A stretch of 64,000 nucleotides of DNA, taken from the NCBI RefSeq assembly GCF_029109325.1, contig NZ_JAQKQJ010000010.1, forward strand, positions 806,001 to 870,000, in the 5' to 3' direction. A program made the position numbers and the translations under genes. Within the stretch, counting starts at the first letter, position 1. Every line of letters begins with the position of its first letter. The notes below the pieces were generated by a model, which was given only the letters and a program-made list of their open reading frames with translations, ran no database searches and had not been told where the DNA came from. This DNA is from Nodosilinea sp. PGN35. Lineage in GTDB: Bacteria > Cyanobacteriota > Cyanobacteriia > Phormidesmidales > Phormidesmidaceae. Below are positions 35,957 through 44,008 of the stretch, in pieces.

Positions 35957-36801
35957 CTAAACATTAATCCCCGTTGCCAGGGTACTCGCGCTCGCCCGGC
36001 TGACGCCCGTGTTCTTTACTAATTGGAACGTGCAGCGGGACCTAAGCAGGTGCAGTTCGGTGGCGGTGCCGTTGACGGTGACATAATCGGTCACCGTGGG
36101 CTGGCCCTGGGTGATGGTGTCGGTTTTATCCAGCACCATGGTCTGAATTTTGTGGGTCAGTTCTAAACTGTCGGCCCCTTACTGTCGGCCCCTTTGATCA
36201 AAATGCCGTTTTCGGCCCCCTTGCCCGTGCCCACCATGATCGAGGTGGGCGTGGCCAAGCCCAGGGCGCAGGGGCAGGCCAAAATCAGCCCCCCCACGGT
36301 GGTAATCAGCGCCATGCTGAGGTTGCCCATGACGTTAAACCAGACCACAAAGGTGAGAATGGCCACGGCGATTACAGCGGGCACAAACCAGCCCGTCACC
36401 CGGTCAGCTAATTGTTGAATCGGCGCTTTTGAGCCCTGGGCCTGCTGCACCAGCTTGACGATCTGGGCCAAAAAGGTGGGAAACAGGGAGTAGAGAAAGG
36501 CGGTGCCCGTGCCCACGGCCACCAGGGTATCCATGGTGGCGGAGCGGTGCCGGAAGGCTTTCCAGGCGTTGATAAAAAAGTGGCTACCGGCCCAGGCGAT
36601 TACCGGCAGGGTCAGCACCAGCTGCACCCAGGGATGGTGCAACCAGGCGGGGATAAAGGGCATGGAGATGCCGGTCATCATCGGCAGGCCGCCGACCATC
36701 AGCACACCGCCAGTGACTAGGCTGAAGATGACTTTGCGGGTGAGTTGGCGGTGACGGGCGGCACAACTCATGCCCCGCAGCTTAAACATTTGGTGTTCCA
36801 C
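35957..36801 (-). pseudogene. Copper-type P1B ATPase pseudogene
   Basis: This was a heavy-metal transporting P-type ATPase of the CopA/CtaA/PacS group. Intact pieces are [10 protein letters not shown] (start of the metal-binding domain), the first four or so membrane helices, the [10 protein letters not shown] ion motif and the phosphorylation loop. Damage is of four kinds: most of the N-terminal metal-binding domain is deleted after GMSCAA; a 14-base tandem duplication at 36167-36194 shifts the frame just before the loop; the loop reads DKTDT, not DKTGT; and the nucleotide-binding domain and last helices are missing after about 25 more residues. The start would be a GTG at 36801, ten bases after the chaperone gene. 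Confidence 0.88.
36167..36194. repeat. 14-base tandem duplication causing a frameshift
   Basis: ACTGTCGGCCCCTT occurs twice head to tail (36167-36180 and 36181-36194). Removing one copy restores the reading frame of the P-type ATPase from IKGADS into [15 protein letters not shown]. Confidence 0.9.
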
Positions 36802-36811
36802 AGCGGTTGTC

Positions 36812-37006
36812 CTAGGCAACCGTATAGCCAGCCCGAGTAATGGCGGTCTTGATAGCGTCTTCGGAGGCGCTGGTGCCAATGCTGACCCGTTTAGTTTTGG
36901 GGTCAGCACTCACCTGGGCAGCAGCATCAACGGCCTGTACAGCTTTAGTTACTGTATCTACACAGGCAGAACAGGCCAGGTCGGGAATATTCAATTCGAG
37001 AGTCAT
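36812..37006 (-). CDS. Copper chaperone, Atx1/CopZ-like
   Basis: This 64-residue heavy-metal-associated domain protein has a betaalphabetabetaalphabeta fold and the metal site C12-S-A-C15 ([10 protein letters not shown]). Length and sequence are close to cyanobacterial Atx1, which delivers Cu(I) to the P-type ATPases PacS and CtaA. The frame is intact although the adjacent ATPase is broken, so it may serve transporters elsewhere. A MerR-type promoter lies about 35 bases upstream of the start codon. Confidence 0.88.
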   Translation of the reverse strand: MTLELNIPDLACSACVDTVTKAVQAVDAAAQVSADPKTKRVSIGTSASEDAIKTAITRAGYTVA

Positions 37007-37040
37007 CGGTAAACCTTCAGAGTCTGGATCTGGATAGATC

Positions 37041-37073
37041 TATCTTGAAGCCTCTAGCTCACTGGAGAGTCAA
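37041..37073 (-). promoter_or_regulatory. MerR-type metal-responsive promoter
   Basis: Read on the minus strand, TTGACT (37068-37073) is followed by about 20 bases containing the imperfect dyad CTCCAG...CTAGAG and then CAAGAT (37042-37047). An over-long spacer with a dyad inside it is the hallmark of promoters controlled by MerR-family activators such as CueR and ZntR. It points at the copper chaperone gene. No merR-family gene is in the window. Confidence 0.65.
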
Positions 37074-37111
37074 GGGGTTGGAAGAACTAATTGTTGTGTA
37101 GCCCGTAACCG

Positions 37112-37306
37112 ATGGAGGCGATGGGTGCAGAGGTGCGGCTGGCGGCAGCGGTGAAGCTGTTTGAGCTGGGGCGCTTGTCGTCAGGGGCGGCGGCGGGCTT
37201 GGCTGGCATTCCTCGAACGTTGTTTTTGGCGAAGCTGAGTGGCTATGGCGTCAACACCTCTGACCTGGACAAAGCGGCTTTAATGGGCGATCTCGCTAAT
37301 GCCTGA
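37112..37306 (+). CDS. UPF0175 family protein (antitoxin-like), short N-terminus
   Basis: This 64-residue protein matches UPF0175: AAAVKLFELGRLSSGAAAGLAGI is the family core (helix-turn-helix-like). Members usually have about 20 more residues at the N-terminus (a beta-strand dimerisation part); here an in-frame TAA at 37106 precludes that, so the gene is either 5'-truncated or uses the ATG at 37112. It overlaps the following DUF3368 gene by 8 bases, the usual antitoxin-toxin arrangement. Confidence 0.75.
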   Translation: MEAMGAEVRLAAAVKLFELGRLSSGAAAGLAGIPRTLFLAKLSGYGVNTSDLDKAALMGDLANA

Positions 37307-37790
37307 GGTCATAGCCGAGACGTCGGTTATTCAATACCTGTACCAGTGTGATTGTTTCTTGGTCTTGCCTGCACTCTACGCATCAGTGGCTATTCCCTCA
37401 GGAGTTGCAGATGAGCTGGAGAAGGGGCGAGAGATCGGCGTGGTGCTGCTCAGGTTAGCGGATTATGGCTGGCTCCAGGTTTTGCAGGCTCAACCCCAAA
37501 GTCTGGTGCCGCAGATCGCAGGGCTAGGCCAGGGTGAACGGGAGGTGATCTCGGTGGCGATCAGCAGCCCAAAAGCTTTGGCATTGCTGGATGATGGATT
37601 GGCGCGGCAGTATGCCAAAAGCCTTGGGGTGAGCGTGACGGGTACGTTGGGGGTTTTCCTTAAAGCTAAGCGATCGCAACTCATCGACCAGGTTGCCCCC
37701 GTCATGGATCGCTTAACCCAGTTGGGCTTTCGAGCCAGCGATACCACCCAGTTGGCGGTGCTCAAGTTGGCAGGGGAAGTGGCTCAATAA
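37299..37790 (+). CDS. DUF3368 PIN-like protein (toxin-like)
   Basis: This 163-residue protein has the DUF3368 layout, a PIN-fold ribonuclease relative found next to UPF0175 proteins. Acidic positions are visible: E7 (AETSVIQ), E in VADELEKG, E in GQGEREVISVA and DD in ALLDDGLARQYA. The first acidic residue is usually Asp; here it is Glu, which might lower metal binding. The overlap with the upstream gene supports a toxin-antitoxin-like unit. Activity is uncertain because the antitoxin is shortened. Confidence 0.8.
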   Translation: MPEVIAETSVIQYLYQCDCFLVLPALYASVAIPSGVADELEKGREIGVVLLRLADYGWLQVLQAQPQSLVPQIAGLGQGEREVISVAISSPKALALLDDGLARQYAKSLGVSVTGTLGVFLKAKRSQLIDQVAPVMDRLTQLGFRASDTTQLAVLKLAGEVAQ

Positions 37791-37960
37791 TGCTGTGTTG
37801 CCTCACTGCTCACCCACAAAGGCAACCCTAATGATTGGGGTTTGGTGCGTTGGCCGAGCGGGGATGGGAGGACATAGCTAGGTGGGACGGCGGGCGATAG
37901 TGCCCTAAAGCCCTATCTACCATCAAGGCAATGCGGTTTTGAAAGAGTTGAGGTGCCAGA

Positions 37961-40210
37961 TCATCGAGAGCCGCTAGGAGATTTACCTCCTAGCCTTTCA
38001 ATTTCGGCCTGCTGCTGCAATATAACTCTTGTCAGCTTGGCACTACCAAAAGCAAAGATTGAGGACAAGAAGAATAGAACTATCAAGGTCATATTTCTTA
38101 CCCTTGTTAACCTAAGCCTTGCCCGACTTTCCTGTAGACTGGTGGCTATGTATTGCCTCTGAAGCTCAGTTGGAGCAGGGTCTTTGACCGTTTGTGAATC
38201 AACCAGCCACTTCTCTGCCCAGACAAGCTCATTACCTCTGAGAAGAAAACTTGAATCCCGATCCTTCTGCTGCCACTCAAGCGCTCTATCCAACAGTTTT
38301 GTATGTGCCTTTATATACTGAAGATTAGTCCTAAGGAGTGAAACTAGTGAATCGAGAGAATCTTCAAAACTTTCTTCCTCTAAAAAGCTAATCCAGTTAA
38401 TAGATCGAATAATAGGATGTACAGAATCTCGGTACTCAGGAGAGCTTTTCAAGAGAATCGGTATGATGCGCTTTTGATTCTTAACTGCATTTTCAATTTC
38501 TAGGTTGCAATATTGAGAAGCGGCAGAGTCTGGACTGATAACAAAGATGAAATTATCAGAAGCTGCAATTGCATCAGTGACTTCTTTTCGCCAGTCGACT
38601 CCAGCTGGAATATTTTCGAAGTCTAACCACGTTTTTAGGTTGTGTTTTTTTAGCTCAGAGCGAAGCTTCCGAACAAAATGATTATCCTTTCTATGGTATG
38701 ATACAAAAGCGTCAAAATGCCCTTGGGATTCGATTTCCTGCTCTATGGCGTACTTCACTCTGTTTTGAATTGCTCCGTATCTTAAGGCAATGCTCTCTTC
38801 TAAGAAGTGAATTGATTGTTCGAAGTCCGGATCATACCTCATTGCCCAAGCTCTACTGGGATCGTTGAGATTTTTCCAGTCCCATACGATAGCTAATTCT
38901 GGGTCTCGTAAAAGTTCAGCTTTGCCCTCTTTGTAGAGTCTTGCGGTCTCTGCTAGACGATAGTAAATTCTTGCAGACTGGGCTTCTTTGTTTGACCAGA
39001 GTTTTAATTGCTGCCAGTTGCGCATCAGGCTCTCGTGGGAAATGTCGATCACCGTGTCGCCCCGCAGGGGCACCCGCAGGGACGGCATCAAAAATGATCG
39101 CCGCGCCCCGCGAAACTCATCTGCTACCGCCATCACCTCCGCCTCACTGGCGGTGGCCACCGCGCACAGCTCGGCCAGGGTAGTGGGGCGGCGAATGTCG
39201 CGGTTGTCGGGGCCGCGATCGGTCAGGCGGCGAAACAGGGTTTCGGCAATCTGACGCGACTTGTCATCGGGCAATCCATCGTAAATCTGGTCAGCGTGGC
39301 GCGACAGCGCCTCGGCCATCCCGCCGATCGCCTCATAGTCCTCAATATCGATCGCCCGCTTTGGCTGCCCCTGGTCTTCCCAGTGGTCCCACGTTCGCAT
39401 CAGGGCGTGCTGCAAAATCGGCAGCTGGTCGGGGTTATCGCCTGTGTCATTCAGCAGGCGGTTCACCAGGCGGGGGGTGATGGTCGCCCCGCCCACCGCC
39501 ACCGGCCCCTCGATCGCCCGCCGCAACTGCTCCCGCGTCAGCCGAGGAATCAGGTACTGGCTATCGTTCAGGGTTTCCGGCAGGTCGCGAAACTGGGCAC
39601 AGTCGCCCAGAAAGTCTGACCGCATGGTCAGCACCACAAAGATCGGCACATCCCGCTGATTCACTGCCCCCAGCAGCAGCTTCACAAAGGCAGCGGCCTC
39701 GTCCTCTGCCTCCGGCCCCTGGGCCTGGGCCTTGAAGCGAAACAGTTCTTCAAACTGATCCACCACCACCAGCAGGCTTTCGCGATCCGCCATGCGGGCC
39801 TGCTGGGCCACCTCCACCAGGCCCAGGGCACCGCGCCGCAGGGTGCTCTCCGTCAATGCCGTGCGAATCACCGCATCGTCGCTGGCGGGGTCTACCCCAA
39901 ACACGTCCGGATCGTTGAGCGCCGCCGCCAGGTTGGCCACAGGGCCGCCCCCCGGCCGCAAGATCGCCACCCGCCAGCTCGAGCTGGCCTGGGGCATGAG
40001 GCCGCTGAGCAAACTGGGCAGCAACCCCGCCCGCACCAGGGACGACTTGCCGCTGCCCGAGGTGCCCACCACCGCCAAAAACCGGGTGCGCCGCAGCCGG
40101 GTGAGCAGCTCGTCGGCCTGGCCCTCGCGGCCAAAGAACAAGTGCTCTTCGCCCAGCTCAAAGGGGCGCAGACCGGGGAAGGGGTTGGTTCGGGGCGGGG
40201 ATTGCACCAT
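37961..40210 (-). CDS. nSTAND1 NTPase - TIR fusion with C-terminal membrane helix
   Basis: This 749-residue protein has an nSTAND1 ATPase module at about 8-430 (GLRPFELGEEHLFFGRE lead, Walker A GTSGSGKSS at 49-57, Walker B LLVVVDQFEELF at 146-157, ISHESLMRNW at 390-399), a TIR domain at about 498-615 (HFDAFVSYHRKDN; candidate NADase Glu571 in CNLEIENA), and one membrane helix at about 708-724 followed by only 25 residues. Related cyanobacterial proteins often continue into WD40 repeats, which are absent here. GC falls from 68% (39661-39720) to 40% (38401-38460), changing around 39.0 kb (residue about 400). I infer a chimeric gene and a defence or stress-signalling role with the TIR protein encoded 13 bases upstream. 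Confidence 0.88.
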   Translation of the reverse strand: MVQSPPRTNPFPGLRPFELGEEHLFFGREGQADELLTRLRRTRFLAVVGTSGSGKSSLVRAGLLPSLLSGLMPQASSSWRVAILRPGGGPVANLAAALNDPDVFGVDPASDDAVIRTALTESTLRRGALGLVEVAQQARMADRESLLVVVDQFEELFRFKAQAQGPEAEDEAAAFVKLLLGAVNQRDVPIFVVLTMRSDFLGDCAQFRDLPETLNDSQYLIPRLTREQLRRAIEGPVAVGGATITPRLVNRLLNDTGDNPDQLPILQHALMRTWDHWEDQGQPKRAIDIEDYEAIGGMAEALSRHADQIYDGLPDDKSRQIAETLFRRLTDRGPDNRDIRRPTTLAELCAVATASEAEVMAVADEFRGARRSFLMPSLRVPLRGDTVIDISHESLMRNWQQLKLWSNKEAQSARIYYRLAETARLYKEGKAELLRDPELAIVWDWKNLNDPSRAWAMRYDPDFEQSIHFLEESIALRYGAIQNRVKYAIEQEIESQGHFDAFVSYHRKDNHFVRKLRSELKKHNLKTWLDFENIPAGVDWRKEVTDAIAASDNFIFVISPDSAASQYCNLEIENAVKNQKRIIPILLKSSPEYRDSVHPIIRSINWISFLEEESFEDSLDSLVSLLRTNLQYIKAHTKLLDRALEWQQKDRDSSFLLRGNELVWAEKWLVDSQTVKDPAPTELQRQYIATSLQESRARLRLTRVRNMTLIVLFFLSSIFAFGSAKLTRVILQQQAEIERLGGKSPSGSR

Positions 40211-40223
40211 GGTTCAGGATGGC

Positions 40224-41723
40224 TCAGGCCAACTGTTCTAGAAACACGTTCAGCAAATCGGGATTAAAGCCGTTAATGCCTGTAATGACCTCAATAGGCC
40301 AACTGTCAATCTGTAAATTTTGTTTGGTCGGGTTAACAGGGCCAGCAACGTACACTGCTTTGGCTCGTAAAGGACGCTGGCGATTATAGTTAGCGTTTTT
40401 TTGCAGTGCCCTCAGGCGACGGTTGAGCCATGAGCTACCGGCATAACCATAGTAAATAAGCACTGCTTCACACTGTTTAATTAAGGCTTCAGACTGTGAT
40501 AATCCGTTGTCTTCAAACTCAGGAAGAGTGACCACAAAGTGTTTTTCGAGCCACTCAGTCAGAGGGTCTAGCTCTCCTGAATCCACATCGCGCTTGTCAC
40601 AGTCGAGATAAATTTGCGTAGTGCCGTCCTGAGGTAGGTCAAAGGTGGAGATGGCGGTCGGATTGAGGCGATCGCGAATGATATCCTTCAGCGACTCCAG
40701 GTTGGTGCTGACGAAGTCGGGCTCGTTTTGCAGCGCCAGCACCCAGTCCTCCAGGCTGGCAAGGGTGGCGTCGGGCGGCAGCCACAAAATGCGGCCAAAG
40801 TCGGGGCGGGTCTGGCCGCAGTGTTTGGCCAGCTCGATCTGGTCGCGGGTGCGGGCCATCCCCAACTGGCGGTAGATCTCCTGCTGGGTGAGGGGCTGGG
40901 CGGGATTGGCCACGGTGGCGTAGGGGCTAAGCAGGTGCACCGACAGGGCCGCCTGGGCCAGGTGGCCGCATACCACTGGATCAAAGTTCGGCGGGTTGGG
41001 CAGGGGCTGGTCGGGCAGCACCCGGTGGCCCGCCTGCTCCAGCTCGCGGCGGATGCGCTCGCGCTCGACGCTCAAGTCCGGGGTGGTCTCGGCCAGGTAG
41101 ATTACCTTGCCGGGGGCGAAGGACGTTAGCTCAGGGACAGAACCCGCAGCCACCGCAGCACCGTCGGGGTCGGGCAGCGCATCTAGAACCTTCAGGGTTT
41201 GATGAATGTCGTAGGCCAGATCCTCCAGTTTGGCCCAGAACTTGCGCTCCGATTCAGGGCCATAGATTTTGTTGAACTCCCGAGGCCGTCCGGCGGCGTC
41301 CATCTCATAGAAAGCATAGCCCAACAGATCCCGCAGGCCTGAGGGGTGGCGATCGGTTTCCAGGTAGGTTTTCACCACCTTAAACAGGCGGGTGGTGCCG
41401 CAGACGTTGACGCCACCCCGCGCCTCGGCAGACTCCAGAAAGCAGGCCAGCTCACGGCTGCACCAGTCGGACTGCAGGTAGCGGGGCGACAGCACTGCCA
41501 CCAGTAGGGCCAGGTTGGGAAACTGCTTGAAAATGCTCTCGTCCAGAGCGTCGTTGCCCTGCAGCTTGATGTCGCGCCAGATGTCTACGGATGTGCCCCG
41601 CAGCTGCTCCAGGCGGATTTCCAGCCCCCGGTGGAAGGTGGCAATCCAGCCGTCCTGGCCCTCGGCCAGGGGCTTGTTATCCACGTGGGTGTAGCTGATG
41701 AAGATGTCGCGATCGAAGTGCAT
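40224..41723 (-). CDS. TIR protein with two further TIR-like domains
   Basis: This 499-residue soluble protein has an N-terminal TIR domain (about 5-150; DIFISYTHVDN, IWRDIKLQGNDAL, SDWCSREL with candidate catalytic Glu91), a second TIR/SEFIR-like domain (about 205-350; KVIYLAETTPDLSVERERI, LSVHLLSPYA) and a third (about 366-499; QIYLDCDKRD, CEAVLIYYGYAGSSW). It is upstream of and probably coupled with the nSTAND-TIR gene. The DNA for the third domain is AT-rich (37% GC at 40441-40500) while the preceding part is not (72% at 41041-41100), and the change near 40.62 kb falls at the domain boundary. Confidence 0.85.
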   Translation of the reverse strand: MHFDRDIFISYTHVDNKPLAEGQDGWIATFHRGLEIRLEQLRGTSVDIWRDIKLQGNDALDESIFKQFPNLALLVAVLSPRYLQSDWCSRELACFLESAEARGGVNVCGTTRLFKVVKTYLETDRHPSGLRDLLGYAFYEMDAAGRPREFNKIYGPESERKFWAKLEDLAYDIHQTLKVLDALPDPDGAAVAAGSVPELTSFAPGKVIYLAETTPDLSVERERIRRELEQAGHRVLPDQPLPNPPNFDPVVCGHLAQAALSVHLLSPYATVANPAQPLTQQEIYRQLGMARTRDQIELAKHCGQTRPDFGRILWLPPDATLASLEDWVLALQNEPDFVSTNLESLKDIIRDRLNPTAISTFDLPQDGTTQIYLDCDKRDVDSGELDPLTEWLEKHFVVTLPEFEDNGLSQSEALIKQCEAVLIYYGYAGSSWLNRRLRALQKNANYNRQRPLRAKAVYVAGPVNPTKQNLQIDSWPIEVITGINGFNPDLLNVFLEQLA

Positions 41724-41802
41724 GGGCGCGGGCCAAAGCTTGCCTATTCATACACCAGGTTTTGCGGCGATCGCGCAAAATGGCGAAAACCTTAAGCTGC
41801 CC

Positions 41803-42867
41803 CTAGCGGCGTAGGGAGGGCGTTTTGGGATTGGCCACCGGGGGCGGGGCCTGCCACAGACCCAGATCCGTCGCCCGCAGCCCCAGCCCCAGCAGGATTG
41901 CCCCGGCGATCAGCGGCACGGTGACGTACATCAAAAACCGCAGCAGAATGGCGCAGGCGATCGCCTGTTCCGCCGCCACCCCGTAGAGCCCCAGGGCGTA
42001 GCGCAGCCCCGCTTCAAAGGGGCCGATGTAGCCCGGCGACGAGGGCAGGGCAATGGCCAGCGCCGTGGCGCTCTGGGTGAAAAACGCCCCCGCCAGCCCC
42101 ACCCCGTCGATGCCCAGCGCCCGCAGCACCGCCCAGTAGGTCAGACCGTTGAGCCCCCAGCCCAGCAGGGTTTGGCCCAGGGCCAGGGCGGTGCGCCGGG
42201 GCTGGCGCAGCACCGCCAGACCGCTGAGAAAGGCCATCGCCGCCCGCCCCAGCCGTTGCCCCAGCCGGGGCATCCCCAGCCGCCGCCCCAGGGCCGCGAT
42301 CGCAGCGGCGATCGCCCTGGGAAACCGCCCCGCCAGCAGCAGCCCCAGCCAGCCGCCGACAATGGCCGCCGCCACCGCCCCCAGGGCCGAGCGGGCCAGG
42401 CTGCCAGCGGGCAGCCCCGCCGCCGCCAGCACCAGCAGGCCAAACACCACCCCCACATCCAGTAGCCGCTCCACCACAATGGTGCCCAGCGATGGCCCCA
42501 GCGGGACGCGATCGCGGCGGTGCAGCAGGGCCGATCGCACCAGTTCCCCGGCGTGGGCGGGCAGCACGCTGCTGGCCCCAAAGCCCACAAAGGTCGCCAG
42601 CAGCCGCGACCGAAACCGCCCCGGAGCTACGCTGGCTCCCAGCAGGGTGCCCCAGCGCCAGGCCCGCACCCAAAACACCGCCATGTAGGCCAGCCACGCC
42701 GCCAGCACCCAGCCCCCCTGGGCCTGGCGCAGACTGTCCCAGACCTGGGCCGGGCGGGCGTCGCGCAGCGCCCAGCCCAGCAGCCCCACGGTCAGGGCGG
42801 CGGCGATCGCCAGGGAGAGGCCCCGCCGCCAGGGGGCGGCCCGCTGGGCTGGGGGAGGCGAGTTCAT
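41803..42867 (-). CDS. Flippase-like integral membrane protein (LPG-synthase membrane domain/UPF0104)
   Basis: This 354-residue protein has about eight transmembrane helices and the YbhN/UPF0104 pattern, including FVGFGASSVLPAHAGELVR and LPSSPGYIGPFEAGL. It corresponds to the membrane part of lysylphosphatidylglycerol synthases without the catalytic domain; relatives in glycan clusters are called flippase-like. Its start overlaps the deacetylase stop (ATGA), so it is the last gene of the leftward exopolysaccharide arm. Substrate unknown. Confidence 0.85.
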   Translation of the reverse strand: MNSPPPAQRAAPWRRGLSLAIAAALTVGLLGWALRDARPAQVWDSLRQAQGGWVLAAWLAYMAVFWVRAWRWGTLLGASVAPGRFRSRLLATFVGFGASSVLPAHAGELVRSALLHRRDRVPLGPSLGTIVVERLLDVGVVFGLLVLAAAGLPAGSLARSALGAVAAAIVGGWLGLLLAGRFPRAIAAAIAALGRRLGMPRLGQRLGRAAMAFLSGLAVLRQPRRTALALGQTLLGWGLNGLTYWAVLRALGIDGVGLAGAFFTQSATALAIALPSSPGYIGPFEAGLRYALGLYGVAAEQAIACAILLRFLMYVTVPLIAGAILLGLGLRATDLGLWQAPPPVANPKTPSLRR

Positions 42868-43850
42868 AGGGCGTTGGCCAGGGGCAGATCCAGGGGCCGC
42901 TGGGGCAGTTGGCGGGCGGTGGCCACCAGGTCGGCGTGCTGGCCCACGGGCACCACGCTAAAGTGGCGGGTCAGCAGAGCCAGGCACCGCCGCAGGGTCT
43001 CCAGCTTGTGGGCACCGGGCAGCCCCATGGCCGGGAAAAAGCCCAGCTCCGGCAGGTCGTCACCCCCCAAAAAGTCCAGCGGGTGCAGCAGCAGCGAGGG
43101 CTGAGTGCGGGTCAGGCGGCACAGCAGCAGCGCCGTGCGGAAGTACAGCAGCGCCAGGGGCCGCGAAAATACACTTATATATAGTATGTAACTGAAGTGA
43201 ATCGGCACCTTGAACAGGGGCATGGTGGTGACGGGCATCTCCAGCAGCGTGGTGTCCCCCATCTGCCACCAGTAGGGGTTGAGGGGCTGAAAGCCGTCGC
43301 TCACCTTGCCAAACAGAGCCTTGCGCTGCTGCCGCTGCTCGGCGGTCAGGCGGGCGGTCATAAAGTAGTAGGCCCGCGCCAGGGGGCCAAGAATGCTGGG
43401 AAACGTCGAGGCATCGTAGCGATAGCCCCGCCGGGCCAGCACGCTCAGCACCTGCGGAGAAAAGCTGTAGCCTGGCCCCCGAAAGCCCCGCAGTTTTTGC
43501 CCCACCAGGGGTTCAATGGCGGCCTCGGCGCTGGCGATCTCCCGCTCGATCTCGGCCTCGCTGTACAGGTGCAGCCACGACTCGTGGTGGAAGGAGTGGT
43601 TGCCGATCTCATGGCCCGCCGCCGCGATCGCCCGAATGGCGGCGTGGTTTTTCTCCAAAGCCGCATCCTGGCCCACGATGAAGAAGGTGATGGTCAGGCC
43701 AAACTCCTCCAGCAGCGCCAGCGCCTTGGGCACCACCGTCTCCAGGTAGGAGGGCAGCGCCTCCCAGCCGGGGTCGCCGTGGATTTTCATGTAGGACCAC
43801 TGGTTGTCGAGATCCAGCGACAGGCTGGCAATGGGTTGGCGGGCGCTCAT
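42864..43850 (-). CDS. Polysaccharide deacetylase family protein (NodB-like)
   Basis: This 328-residue NodB-fold enzyme has the metal-site motifs SLDLDN (catalytic/metal Asp pair near residue 10), HEIGNHSFHHESWLH (His-x3/4-His) and RGFRGPGYSFS. Such enzymes remove N-acetyl groups from sugars of polysaccharides or lipid-linked glycans. No signal peptide is seen, so a cytoplasmic or membrane-associated precursor is the likely substrate. I start at MSARQPIA; the upstream in-frame extension is repeat-derived (GTTCACGGTT and GGGG words). It overlaps the flippase-like gene by 4 bases. Confidence 0.88.
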   Translation of the reverse strand: MSARQPIASLSLDLDNQWSYMKIHGDPGWEALPSYLETVVPKALALLEEFGLTITFFIVGQDAALEKNHAAIRAIAAAGHEIGNHSFHHESWLHLYSEAEIEREIASAEAAIEPLVGQKLRGFRGPGYSFSPQVLSVLARRGYRYDASTFPSILGPLARAYYFMTARLTAEQRQQRKALFGKVSDGFQPLNPYWWQMGDTTLLEMPVTTMPLFKVPIHFSYILYISVFSRPLALLYFRTALLLCRLTRTQPSLLLHPLDFLGGDDLPELGFFPAMGLPGAHKLETLRRCLALLTRHFSVVPVGQHADLVATARQLPQRPLDLPLANAL

Positions 43851-44008
43851 GGGCTTGGAGGGTTTAGGGTTCACGGTTGACGGCTCAGGGGGTGAGGCTT
43901 GAGGTTCACGGTTCAAGGGTTGGGGGGTAGGCCCCGGCGAGGGGACAGCGGGGAGGACGTTTGAAGTTTGGGGGGCACGCCTGCTGCGCCTCGCTCCCCC
44001 TGAGCCCT

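Noticed and set aside
36163..36909. The 248-codon frame as a functional short ATPase
   Set aside because: Its first 36 codons are an out-of-frame read of the chaperone gene and it lacks the phosphorylation loop and ATP-binding domain.
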